Positions 1-6,691 of a DNA stretch of 64,000 nt are shown here, one piece after another (positions within the stretch are counted from its first letter, which is position 1; each line of letters begins with the position of its first letter). Source of the DNA: Butyrivibrio hungatei NK4A153 (lineage in GTDB: Bacteria; Bacillota; Clostridia; Lachnospirales; Lachnospiraceae). Location: contig NZ_AUJY01000007.1 of NCBI RefSeq assembly GCF_000424465.1, forward strand, positions 62,001-126,000, given 5' to 3'. The translations under genes and the position numbers were made by a program. A model generated the notes under the pieces. The model did not search any database, was not told where the DNA came from, and worked only from the letters and a program-made list of their open reading frames with translations.

Positions 1-41
1 CCAAAGCGGATGACCATATGTCATAACTGATATTTCCACGC

Positions 42-584
42 TCATATGCTTATCCAAAACCTTTTTATTTTATCGCCATCAACATCGATGGTCTTCTCGT
101 ATACCCCGCCATTAGCAAGAATCGTTTTCTCGCTGGCATCATTTCCCTCGTCGCAGGTCACAAGCATCTTATTGATCCCGAGTTCTTTTGCCTTTAACTT
201 GTCCAGGCGTAACATTTCCTTGGCATAGCCTTTTCTACGCTCGGAAGGACGAACCGAATATCCGCAATGTCCACCCCAAGTACCAAGGATGGGATGATCA
301 ATATGATGACGAAGATCTATTACACCAACAATTCTGTTATCCTTCTTCCTTATTGCCAGATAAGTATGTGAAGGAACTGTCGTTCCTACTTCTTCACATG
401 TTTTTTCGTCTTTTCTAAGAAAACATATTCGGATTCATTCGTCAGCAGAACTACTTGAATCCAATGACATGCATCCAGCAAATTGATCTTCATTATCAGC
501 ATCTTTATCTATTATTTCCTGTCTGAACGCCCATAGATCCTCGGCATATTCCAGACTTGGTTCAACAAGTATGAGTTCATTCAT
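42..584 (-). pseudogene. Broken GNAT-family N-acetyltransferase
   Basis: Read on the minus strand from the ATG at 584, the product opens with MNELILVEPSLEYAEDLW and reaches a TGA at 435-437 after 49 codons. Past the stop the same frame continues with a typical GNAT core: VPSHTYLAIRKKDNRIVGV, then GYSVRPSERRKGYAKEML, the R/Q-x-x-G-x-G/A acetyl-CoA loop region, ending at TGA 42-44. The 435-390 stretch reads better in another frame, so either a nonsense codon or two compensating frameshifts broke the gene. Intact members of this group are about 175-185 residues and presumably acetylate a small molecule or peptide. It is the first of a run of damaged one-domain genes. Confidence 0.6.
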
Positions 585-590
585 AATTCT

Positions 591-836
591 TTATCTAAGC
601 TCCTCTATAAAATTCTGTATTCTCTGAGTCGCAATTTCATCCCGTGACAATTTACGCAACTCATCGCAAGTAACCCATTTGTAAGCAGATGTCTCGCCCT
701 CTTGAAGGATAATGCTATCTTTATCGACGTCCGTATTGCATAAATAATCTACATAATATGTCTTATGACCATAATGCAGAACTCGACCGATTTCCGTAAG
801 TTGCATGTCCTGCATCTCGTTTATTGTAAAATCCAA
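591..836 (-). pseudogene. 3' fragment of a Nudix hydrolase
   Basis: The 81 residues match the C-terminal half of Firmicute Nudix hydrolases: LTEIGRVLHYGHKTYYVDYL, then EGETSAYKWVTCDEL and a C-terminal helix RIQNFIEEL. The Nudix box itself (GX5EX7REUXEEXGU) is absent, and the reading frame upstream begins right after the TAG of the neighbouring phosphatase remnant at 849-851. The first codon is TTG with no convincing ribosome binding site. I infer a 5'-truncated, catalytically dead remnant. The family hydrolyses nucleoside diphosphates linked to another moiety. Confidence 0.6.
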
Positions 837-848
837 TCTAAGCCACCT

Positions 849-1165
849 CTATTTTTCAGCAACTACATAGTCACCATTTTTATAATTTCTCATCGATTTA
901 CTGATTCTAAATCCCGCCTTTTGCATCTCTTTAACCAAGGTATGCATATAAAATCCTTATTCCCAAATATTTCTATTGCAGTGTCCCGACTTCTAGGCAA
1001 GGTACTAACGTATACTCGTTTTAGATTAAAAACAGGAATATCATAAGACATCCGCATAATTGGTGCCTTGTCATACTGAGTACAAGCCTTATCAAACTCA
1101 CAGGAACTATACGTTCTTTCCCAGTCATAAGCAACTGGTCCATGTCGTATTATAATTACTTTCAA
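849..1165 (-). pseudogene. Histidine phosphatase with internal deletion
   Basis: The N-terminal part from the ATG at 1165 carries the RHG catalytic motif (MKVIIIRHGPVAYDWERTY) and VYVSTLPRSRDTA, typical of the histidine phosphatase (phosphoglycerate mutase) superfamily. Around 930-960 the frame shifts. In the next frame a segment reading YMHTLVKEMQKAGFRIS, ending VVAEK and TAG at 849-851, looks like the C-terminus of the same family, which normally lies about 90 residues further on. The second catalytic histidine region is missing. The simplest reading is one gene that lost its middle. The 5' part alone is open for 91 codons (890-1165). Confidence 0.55.
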
Positions 1166-1181
1166 ATATCAAAATCCCCCA

Positions 1182-1409
1182 CTATTTCACAAGCCATGAG
1201 CCTGTCTTCTTAGATCCGATTCTTTCAATCACGCCCTCGTCCAGCAATTCCTTCATTAACATTTGCACCGCTCTTCTAGATTTGTTCATCATCTCTGACA
1301 GTTCTGCTTGCGTCAATGAAGGATTTTCTTTAAGAAGCAGCAATAGATGTTCTCTATCCGAGATCATGCTTTTCTGCGCTTTATCAAAAGCGTAGTTGAG
1401 ATTCCACAA
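1182..1409 (-). pseudogene. Winged-helix DNA-binding fragment
   Basis: The 75 residues contain a winged helix-turn-helix: LKENPSLTQAELSEMMNKS, RRAVQMLMKELLDEGVIERIG, then a wing KKTGSWLVK. This looks like the C-terminal wHTH that follows an AlbA-type ATP-binding domain in many Firmicute regulators. That upstream domain is absent, and the frame opens only with a TTG at 1409. A 13-base inverted repeat (TTTTCTGCGCTTT at 1370-1382 and its complement at 1417-1429) overlaps the apparent start. It could still be a free-standing small regulator, but in this run of truncated genes a 3' remnant is more likely. Confidence 0.45.
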
Positions 1410-1441
1410 CGTAAGGAAAGCGCAGAAAAACTCTAGTTAAT

Positions 1442-2092
1442 TTATCTGCGCCTTTCATATCTTTTTTTTGCAATTGCAGTAAACTCTCCCGGAAGTTTCT
1501 CGTTCTCCCATGAAGGATGCTCATCAAAACGCTCCAAAGTAAATCCGCTCCCGATGATAGAATTGATGATCTCGCTGATTGTGTACTTCCTGTAATGGCA
1601 TTTAGGGATCTGCTTACGGATCTCCTCATCGTAAAATCTTGCGTGCGCCATCTCACCTTCAAAGATATCTGTTGAGAAATAACTCATGGTTGGCTGCTGC
1701 AGCCCAAGTATATCGGAAATCTTAGTAAATGGATGGAAGTCACTGCAGATCATCTTTCCACCGGGTTTAAGCAATCCGTTCATAACATTCATAAAAACAT
1801 CTATATCGTGGAAATAATGAAGGATTCCACCCTCCATAATGACAACATCAAAAAAGCCGGCATACTTGTCCATATCGATTTCCATGATATCACAAACTTC
1901 ATAGCCAATGTTTACGCCTGCAGCCTCAGCTGTTTCCATGGCATATTTCTTATTGGCTTCGGATATATCAAATACTGTAACCTCTGCTCCCAAAAGAGCC
2001 AGCGGAATTGCTTTCTTGCCGCAGGATCCGCAGATATTAGCTACCTTGACGCCTTCAAAAGAATCAAAGTAGTTCGCATACTGCTTTAGCAT
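1442..2092 (-). CDS. Class I SAM-dependent methyltransferase, probably 5'-truncated
   Basis: The protein has a Rossmann-type SAM-binding core: VKVANICGSCGKKAIPLALL (motif I), AEVTVFDISEANKKYA with the acidic SAM-ribose contact, VCDIMEID, FFDVVIMEGGILHYF and LLKPGGKMICSDFHPF. The substrate is not evident. The frame is open 5' of the ATG at 2092 for about 20 codons (ending NPRK just before the ATG) back to a TGA near 2150, but it contains no good start, and the expected N-terminal stretch of about 40 residues is missing. The ATG at 2092 has AGGA only a few bases away. I infer loss of the 5' end by the same process that damaged its neighbours; the core may still fold. Confidence 0.65.
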   Translation of the reverse strand: MLKQYANYFDSFEGVKVANICGSCGKKAIPLALLGAEVTVFDISEANKKYAMETAEAAGVNIGYEVCDIMEIDMDKYAGFFDVVIMEGGILHYFHDIDVFMNVMNGLLKPGGKMICSDFHPFTKISDILGLQQPTMSYFSTDIFEGEMAHARFYDEEIRKQIPKCHYRKYTISEIINSIIGSGFTLERFDEHPSWENEKLPGEFTAIAKKRYERRR

Positions 2093-2108
2093 CTTCCTGG
2101 GGTTTTCT

Positions 2109-2289
2109 TTATCCTTTGATGCTCTTTTCTCCGGAGTCCCAGCGGTTCATGTTCTTCTCACACTTCTCCAATCATCCAAAGTAGCTTGTTTTTACCAACT
2201 TCTGGAGAAATATGCTCCCATTTATCTTTGTACTTCTCTTGAAGCGCTTTCTGCATTTCAAGCATTTCGTTAATCCCAAAATCTGACAT
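2109..2289 (-). pseudogene. MazG-like pyrophosphohydrolase with internal deletion
   Basis: From the ATG at 2289 the reading MSDFGINEMLEMQKALQEKY, followed by KWEHISPEVGKNKLLWMIGE, matches the N-terminus of the small MazG-like nucleotide pyrophosphohydrolases of Firmicutes. It stops at a TGA soon after LLWMIGEV. In a second frame the segment EKNMNRWDSGEKSIKG with a TAA at 2109-2111 resembles the C-terminal tail of the same family. The central helices with the metal-binding EExxD motif are gone. As with the phosphatase at 849-1165, the two ends of one gene appear joined across an internal deletion. Confidence 0.5.
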
Positions 2290-2303
2290 TGTATTATCCC
2301 CTT

Positions 2304-2786
2304 TTATAATTTCAAAACTGCTATAATCTCTTCTCCATCCATATCACCAGTTTCAATAAATCCAAACGATGCATATAACTCCTTCGCAATTTGATTCTCC
2401 GGTTCATAAGATAGCCAGCAATATTCAGCCGGTCCACATGGATAGGTCTTAATAAAATCCAACGCTAGTTTTACTGCTTGCCTACCATATCCTTTGTGCT
2501 GATAATTCTTATCTATCATCAATCGCCACAAGTTATAATTACCTGTAGCAACATCTGGTGCATCTTCCCAATAATCATCCTTATCAAATCCAATCATCAA
2601 AAATCCTACCGGAATATCACCATCATAGATTCCAAAGGGATAAGCATAACCACTGGCTGTAATAGCTGTGTATGCTTCAATGATACTTATCTCGTTACTA
2701 GCTACAAACTCCCTTTGTGAATTATTGACAGATAGTTTTAAAATGTTCCATACATTTTTACCATTTATTTTTTCTAGCCTTAACAT
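2304..2786 (-). CDS. GNAT N-acetyltransferase (BltD/PaiA-like)
   Basis: An intact 160-residue GNAT. It has an N-terminal beta-alpha unit (LRLEKINGKNVWNILKL), a central strand with GIYDGDIPVGFLMIGFD, and the acetyl-CoA pyrophosphate loop in LMIDKNYQHKGYGRQAVKLAL (K-G-Y-G), then ENQIAKELYASFGFIETG, the usual motif B. The arrangement and the SVNNSQREFVASNEISI N-terminus recall the diamine/spermidine acetyltransferases BltD and PaiA of Bacillus, so a polyamine or small amine is a reasonable but unproven acceptor. It is one of two undamaged genes in the first 4 kb. The stop lies 14 bases from the MazG-like remnant. Confidence 0.8.
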   Translation of the reverse strand: MLRLEKINGKNVWNILKLSVNNSQREFVASNEISIIEAYTAITASGYAYPFGIYDGDIPVGFLMIGFDKDDYWEDAPDVATGNYNLWRLMIDKNYQHKGYGRQAVKLALDFIKTYPCGPAEYCWLSYEPENQIAKELYASFGFIETGDMDGEEIIAVLKL

Positions 2787-2965
2787 TTCTTGCTCCCAAT
2801 ATTTCCCTAATTATTCTTCGTTTCCAGCTAAATTATGAACACGTTATGAAATGCAAAGCACCTGAAAAACATTCTAACAAATAGCACATACCTAAACAAC
2901 AAAAACTGTAATACTGTCGCATATAAAGCAGGAGCTAAACCCATCTTTTTCCTCTGATATAAAAT

Positions 2966-3045
2966 AACGGAAGCGTGACACGCTCCCGTTACAATAACCA
3001 TACAAAAAAGCCGTAGCAAATGTATTGAATACATTCACTACGGCT
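2966..3045. terminator. Two hairpins, second a bidirectional terminator
   Basis: 2966-2990 is a 10-base imperfect stem (AACGG..AGCG against CGCT..CCGTT). 3009-3045 is a near-perfect 37-base palindrome starting AGCCGTAG and ending CTACGGCT, preceded by A6 and followed by CATTTT. It therefore fits an intrinsic terminator in both directions. No gene lies between it and 3330, so what it ends is unclear. The rest of 2787-3329 shows no convincing coding sequence. Confidence 0.5.
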
Positions 3046-3181
3046 CATTTTATGAACTGATTTATAGTTTGCTATTTACTCTAAAATAACACCATATTTT
3101 CAAAGTGTATTGTCATTTTATTGTCACTACACTTCCATACACCTCTCAAAACCTTGTAAATACTGGCTTTGCAGAAACGCT

Positions 3182-3198
3182 GGTATTATTCCAGCTCC
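3182..3198. repeat. 17-base direct repeat, left copy (right copy 4730-4746)
   Basis: GGTATTATTCCAGCTCC occurs exactly at 3182-3198 and again at 4730-4746 in the same orientation, about 1.55 kb apart. The segment between holds the P-loop gene and short remnants. On the minus strand both copies can be read as Gly-Ala-Gly-Ile-Ile-Pro, the right copy inside a 40-codon frame. So the repeat may be either a shared coding fragment from two damaged copies of one gene or a pair of attachment-like ends. Confidence 0.4.
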
Positions 3199-3329
3199 CT
3201 AACTTAACCTGTACCTTAAACATTTTTGTTAGGGTTCTCTGTTGCGATTTGACTTCATTTGGTTTCAGCTGTCCATATCACGTGGACTGTATCAGCTAAT
3301 GTTATCACGGGAGTGTTATCAACACCAAT

Positions 3330-3974
3330 CTAAACTAATCCTAGATGCTTCTCAACCAAAGAAACTGTTTCTTCTACGCTTCTTTTGGTGTCTCGCTCAA
3401 TCCAGAAATAGTTTCCTGACTTTATTTGCGCATATTTTTCTGCATTAAGCGAATATAGAGTTTCATTACAAGTTCTTTTCGCACTTTCAAAATCAGTCGC
3501 ACTGTGTATAAAGTCACTGAACCCCTGATGATCCGGTCTATTGCAATAATCGTCAACCAAATCGGTCGGTTCTTTGATCATAAAAACTACTCTCGATGGA
3601 TCTGACAATAAATCAGCCTGTTCTACTGTCAAATGGCAATCACAAATGACCTTTGCATTTTTAGAAAGCCTGATCAAATCCAACACCACAAAATCAAGTT
3701 GTTCGCGAGTATTAGCGATCAGCCAATTCCGATACTCTTCAACAGACCTTCCAAAGAATTCGTCAGCATCTGTAAAAGTCATATTCATAGCAGGCTGATG
3801 CTCAGCATTTGACAGCAACTGATGACTTGGGAACATCTCATCAATGTCATAAACTTGAATACCATATTTTTTTCCTAATGCTCTTGATACGGTAGTTTTT
3901 CCTCCGCATGGTGTTCCGGTGATAAAATATACGTTTTTTAAATACTCTTTAATTACATTATCTTGAAATATCAT
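3330..3974 (-). CDS. P-loop kinase-like protein
   Basis: This 214-residue protein has a clear Walker A in VYFITGTPCGGKTTVSRAL near residues 15-33 and a short beta strand with acidic residues (IQVYDIDEMF) where nucleoside/shikimate kinases place the substrate-binding DxD. VVLDLIRLSKNAKVICDCHL would be the Walker B-like strand, with the C-terminal helix ETVSLVEKHLGLV. It belongs to the broad AAA/adenylate-kinase-like ATP-binding group. The phosphoryl acceptor cannot be told. An ATG at 3974 with AGGAGC about seven bases upstream supports the start. It is intact although surrounded by remnants. Confidence 0.65.
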   Translation of the reverse strand: MIFQDNVIKEYLKNVYFITGTPCGGKTTVSRALGKKYGIQVYDIDEMFPSHQLLSNAEHQPAMNMTFTDADEFFGRSVEEYRNWLIANTREQLDFVVLDLIRLSKNAKVICDCHLTVEQADLLSDPSRVVFMIKEPTDLVDDYCNRPDHQGFSDFIHSATDFESAKRTCNETLYSLNAEKYAQIKSGNYFWIERDTKRSVEETVSLVEKHLGLV

Positions 3975-4150
3975 AATGCTCCTTTATTTATTAGTATGCT
4001 TTTTATGTACTTTATAAGCATGAAACTAATAATAAAGTCTCATGCTATCAGATATTTCTTAATCTCAAAAATGCCACCATAGTAGTATTCTCCCTTCATT
4101 ATCATTAAATAATATGTCTATTGTAGATAATCACTATCTAAATATAGATA

Positions 4151-4321
4151 TCACATTTCTCTTAAGCTTGCAATCTGATTCACCATATATTTGGCATAAT
4201 CCTTTGCATGATTAGCACTGATTACAGCTGAGTATTGAGCTGCTTTTGTACAATCAAATGCCTCATTCAATGCCTCTTTATATTCAATACTGTTTATCAG
4301 CAAAACAATTCTTATAAACAT
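4151..4321 (-). other. Possible small ORF or gene remnant (56 codons)
   Basis: A frame opens with an ATG at 4321 and ends with TGA at 4151-4153. The product has an amphipathic helical pattern (EYKEALNEAFDCTKAAQYSA, then HAKDYAKYMVNQIASLREM) that looks like real protein rather than random translation. No ribosome binding site or family could be assigned. It may be the 3' end of a lost gene. The flanking DNA (3975-4150 and 4322-4597) is AT-rich, without other credible frames. Confidence 0.25.
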
Positions 4322-4597
4322 ATTAAGACAGCGAATTGCTGTATATTATCATTTTCGCCGCTTGTATTCTTTCTATTGCCACCGTCTAGACAGCGATACT
4401 GTTAATAGTTACTTTTCCGCTGCTTAGAACCCCCCTCATGGCTCATTTATTGCAGCGGAATATTTATATTTTAGGTTTCCGATGCCACAAGACAGCCTCA
4501 TACTTCTTTTTCAACAGCGTGATTATTTAAAATGGGATTTTCGATGTCTGGAAGTTTCAACTCCTTCAAAAAACATCGGTATTTGAAAAAAGAAAGT

Positions 4598-4629
4598 TTT
4601 CGATGCCCCGCGAATGGGGGCATCGAAGA
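4598..4629. other. GC-rich hairpin
   Basis: TTTCGATGCCCC and GGGGCATCGAAGA form a stem of about eleven pairs around a short loop in otherwise AT-rich noncoding DNA. Further CGATG-containing words lie within the preceding 120 bases. Neither side has a strong T run, so it is not a clear terminator; the minus-strand side is followed by a broken T-rich stretch. Confidence 0.3.
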
Positions 4630-4650
4630 ATAATACTAAATAAGATAATT

Positions 4651-4773
4651 TTACTGATACTCCGGATTTACACTAACGCTATAGTAAACCCGCGATTTGT
4701 CTAATAATTTCGTCACCTGCAAACCACCCGGTATTATTCCAGCTCCATACAAAATATCATCTATGGATTTCAT
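4651..4773 (-). other. Possible 40-codon ORF containing the right 17-base repeat
   Basis: An ATG at 4773 opens a frame beginning MKSIDDILYGAGIIPG and ending VSVNPEYQ with TAA at 4651-4653. The GAGIIP hexapeptide is encoded by the repeat also present at 3182-3198. The start has no good ribosome binding site. I do not recognise the family; a remnant of a mobile-element gene is possible. Confidence 0.25.
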
Positions 4774-4809
4774 GATATCACTTTTTGTTAGCCATTGCTA
4801 ACATTTCTC

Positions 4810-4841
4810 AAAAAAACAAAGAGCTGCTTTGCAACTCTTTG
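4810..4841 (-). terminator. Intrinsic terminator after the Spx/ArsC-like gene
   Basis: On the minus strand, 30 bases after the stop at 4871, the arms CAAAGAG..TGC and GCA..CTCTTTG (4817-4841) form a strong stem followed by T7 (4816-4810). This closes the unit running from the HTH antitoxin through the kinase to the ArsC-like gene. Confidence 0.8.
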
Positions 4842-4870
4842 CTCGCTGATACGTAAAAGTATTATGCTGA

Positions 4871-5224
4871 TCACAAACATGCTGCTTTCCATGTTTCCTC
4901 TTTAAATCCCGGAATCACTTCAGTATCTGTAACAAGAAGCGGTCTCTTTACCAGCATTCCGTCAGATGACAAAACATCCAGCATCTCATCATCACTCATA
5001 TTCGGAATCTTTTTTGATAAATCCATCTCCCTATACAGAATTCCGCTTGTATTAAAGAACTTCTTGAGCGGAAGACCACTCTTTTCGTTAAGCTCTTTTA
5101 GCGTATTTTTATCAGGATGCTGTTCTTTTATATCAAGGCTCTCATACTTAATTCCATTATCATCCAACCACTTTAAAGCCTTCTTACATGTTGAACATCT
5201 TGAATAGCAATACACTTTTATCAT
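4871..5224 (-). CDS. ArsC/Spx-family protein
   Basis: This 117-residue thioredoxin-fold protein begins IKVYCYSRCSTCKKALKWL, with the CxxC redox pair (CSTC) characteristic of the ArsC/Spx/YusI family. It continues with a conserved second half (FFNTSGILYREMDLSKKIP, then DGMLVKRPLLV with the RP motif). The RP motif and length fit the Spx/MgsR/ArsC-like group rather than thioredoxins. Without an arsenic operon nearby, an oxidoreductase or RNA-polymerase-binding regulator is as plausible as arsenate reductase. It starts 28 bases after the kinase gene and is followed by a terminator, so it is likely co-transcribed with the toxin-antitoxin pair. Confidence 0.8.
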   Translation of the reverse strand: MIKVYCYSRCSTCKKALKWLDDNGIKYESLDIKEQHPDKNTLKELNEKSGLPLKKFFNTSGILYREMDLSKKIPNMSDDEMLDVLSSDGMLVKRPLLVTDTEVIPGFKEETWKAACL

Positions 5225-5252
5225 GACTCTTCCTCCGTAAATTCATAGCAGA

Positions 5253-6068
5253 CTATACAAATAAATAATTCATCTGACGCATTCTTTCATAGCAAATAAT
5301 TCTGACTCTATCAATTATTTCGTTGCTATAGCTATCACTCGGCACATTATCAAGAACCTCATCAACATCTCGCTTTATAAAATTAAATTCAATGTTTTGA
5401 CCATATAATTTTTCAGCAATTTCAAGTTGTTCAAAAAAATCATCGCAAAAAGTTTTTGGCCTAACAGAATTTATCATCTCATATATATCTCCGCCAATCG
5501 GATAATCCAACGTAGTGTCGGAAAGGAGCCCTGCGCCTTGATCAAATATCGGGCATAATCTGTATTCACCTCTGTCGTTTACCAGTACTGCTATATTATG
5601 CGTATGCCTATCCTCATTCAGGAAAAGAGAATCTATAGTTATCATTTTTGACATGTAAGCGCCAAATTTCTTTAATCCTGTCACTCTCTCTGTTTCTTCT
5701 ACCAAAGCTTTTAGTCTTTTTTCCTTATCGCTTATGGTATATATCATCGAGTTCAAACTTCTGCCATAGACATTTTTGAAAAGTCGCTCTAATGTAATAA
5801 GTTGCCACCTGTCCTTAAGGAAGTTTTTGCTTTTGACACCGTGAAAAACATTGCTCTTATATTTTATGTTTTCAAGATCATACAGCAAAAACTCCTCCTC
5901 ACTTAATGACGATTTCATGATTAGATGGGATATAACATACTCCGCTAATCCTTCATACCCGGTGTAATCAGCCTTATACCATTCATCACCATTTCTCCAT
6001 TTCAACTGATTGCCTTTTGAAGATTTATTATCTGTTTCAATTATTTCTTTTTCAAATAATTCAACCAT
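5253..6068 (-). CDS. HipA/HipT-like serine/threonine kinase toxin
   Basis: About 271 residues, shorter than full HipA (about 440). Visible kinase elements are a lysine in WYKADYTGYEGLAEY near residue 32, likely ATP-binding, the HipA-type catalytic loop NEDRHTHN at residues 151-158 (D153, N158) and the metal-binding IFDQG with D176. HipA toxins phosphorylate targets such as glutamyl- or tryptophanyl-tRNA synthetase. The small N-terminal HipA subdomain is absent here and seems to sit in the upstream antitoxin, as in the split HipBST systems. I chose the ATG at 6068, which has AAAGGT seven bases upstream and begins 4 bases after the antitoxin stop; an upstream TTG at 6083 overlaps it. Confidence 0.75.
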   Translation of the reverse strand: MVELFEKEIIETDNKSSKGNQLKWRNGDEWYKADYTGYEGLAEYVISHLIMKSSLSEEEFLLYDLENIKYKSNVFHGVKSKNFLKDRWQLITLERLFKNVYGRSLNSMIYTISDKEKRLKALVEETERVTGLKKFGAYMSKMITIDSLFLNEDRHTHNIAVLVNDRGEYRLCPIFDQGAGLLSDTTLDYPIGGDIYEMINSVRPKTFCDDFFEQLEIAEKLYGQNIEFNFIKRDVDEVLDNVPSDSYSNEIIDRVRIICYERMRQMNYLFV

Positions 6069-6072
6069 TGAA

Positions 6073-6618
6073 TTACCTTTCAATTACAATATGAAACTCA
6101 TCCTCTTCCATGCGACCTCCCGTCTTCTCAACTATCAAAAACGGATCGTAAAAAGGAATGTCATACTCTTTAAGCACAAGTTTCATTTTATCTCGTGATT
6201 TAGGAAAACATCTGGATTCCAAGAATTCTTCATAATCAGAAAAAGAAGGATGCTCATTTTTTCCAAAAGCCCGATACAGTAAATTATCTGTATAATTCCT
6301 GATATATACACGTTGTTCAATCTCATTAACATCGATAACTGTGCAAAGCATATCGCGATAATAATACTTTAGTCTAATCGGTGTTTTTCTCTCCGGCAAA
6401 GTATATTCCTGTTCAATTTGAGGCATACGCCTTAATATCTCGATAATCAGGACTATCGGGCCTCTTATCGGTTCATTAGCCGATTCCCATCTCTCTACAG
6501 TAGGTTTGGAAACACCAACAAAATCCGCAAATTGTTTCTGCGTAAGCTTTAGAATACTGCGGATATTCTTTACCTCAGCAGAATCTGTGTATTTGGGAGT
6601 TATATATTCTTTTACCAT
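6073..6618 (-). CDS. XRE antitoxin fused to a HipS-like domain
   Basis: The 181-residue protein has an XRE helix-turn-helix at about residues 15-60 (LTQKQFADFVGVSKPTVERW). A C-terminal half follows, from RLKYYYRDMLCTVIDVNEI through LESRCFPKSRDKMKLVLKEY and PFYDPFLIVEKTGGR. I read this half as resembling the N-terminal subdomain that HipA carries and that HipBST encodes as a separate HipS. It would thus repress its own promoter and contact the kinase. RBS AGAGGTGAT lies just before the ATG at 6618. Two palindromic operators lie directly upstream. The link of the C-terminal half to HipS is by motif pattern only. Confidence 0.7.
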   Translation of the reverse strand: MVKEYITPKYTDSAEVKNIRSILKLTQKQFADFVGVSKPTVERWESANEPIRGPIVLIIEILRRMPQIEQEYTLPERKTPIRLKYYYRDMLCTVIDVNEIEQRVYIRNYTDNLLYRAFGKNEHPSFSDYEEFLESRCFPKSRDKMKLVLKEYDIPFYDPFLIVEKTGGRMEEDEFHIVIER

Positions 6619-6640
6619 ATAATCACCTCTGATTATATTA

Positions 6641-6690
6641 AACCATCATTTTGATGGTTTTTCAAGACGCTTTTACCATCATTTTGATGG
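6641..6690 (-). promoter_or_regulatory. Paired palindromic operators of the toxin-antitoxin unit
   Basis: The 16-base palindrome ACCATCATTTTGATGG(T) occurs twice, at 6642-6658 and 6675-6690, with centres about 33 bases or three helical turns apart. Both lie within 75 bases upstream of the antitoxin ATG, and the second touches the stop of the neighbouring GNAT gene. Paired dyads bound by an XRE antitoxin are the normal autoregulatory arrangement for HipB-type systems. Confidence 0.7.
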
Positions 6691-6691
6691 C

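Noticed and set aside
46-418. Two plus-strand frames at the left edge
   Set aside because: Both are shadows of the broken GNAT gene on the other strand, whose protein pattern is clear.
2828-3034. Open frame of 68 codons on the minus strand
   Set aside because: It covers two terminator-like hairpins, lacks an RBS and looks like translated noncoding DNA.
4280-4640. Possible CRISPR-like or REP array from recurring GACAGCG and CGATG words
   Set aside because: Spacing is irregular and the words are too short; no repeat-spacer structure is present.
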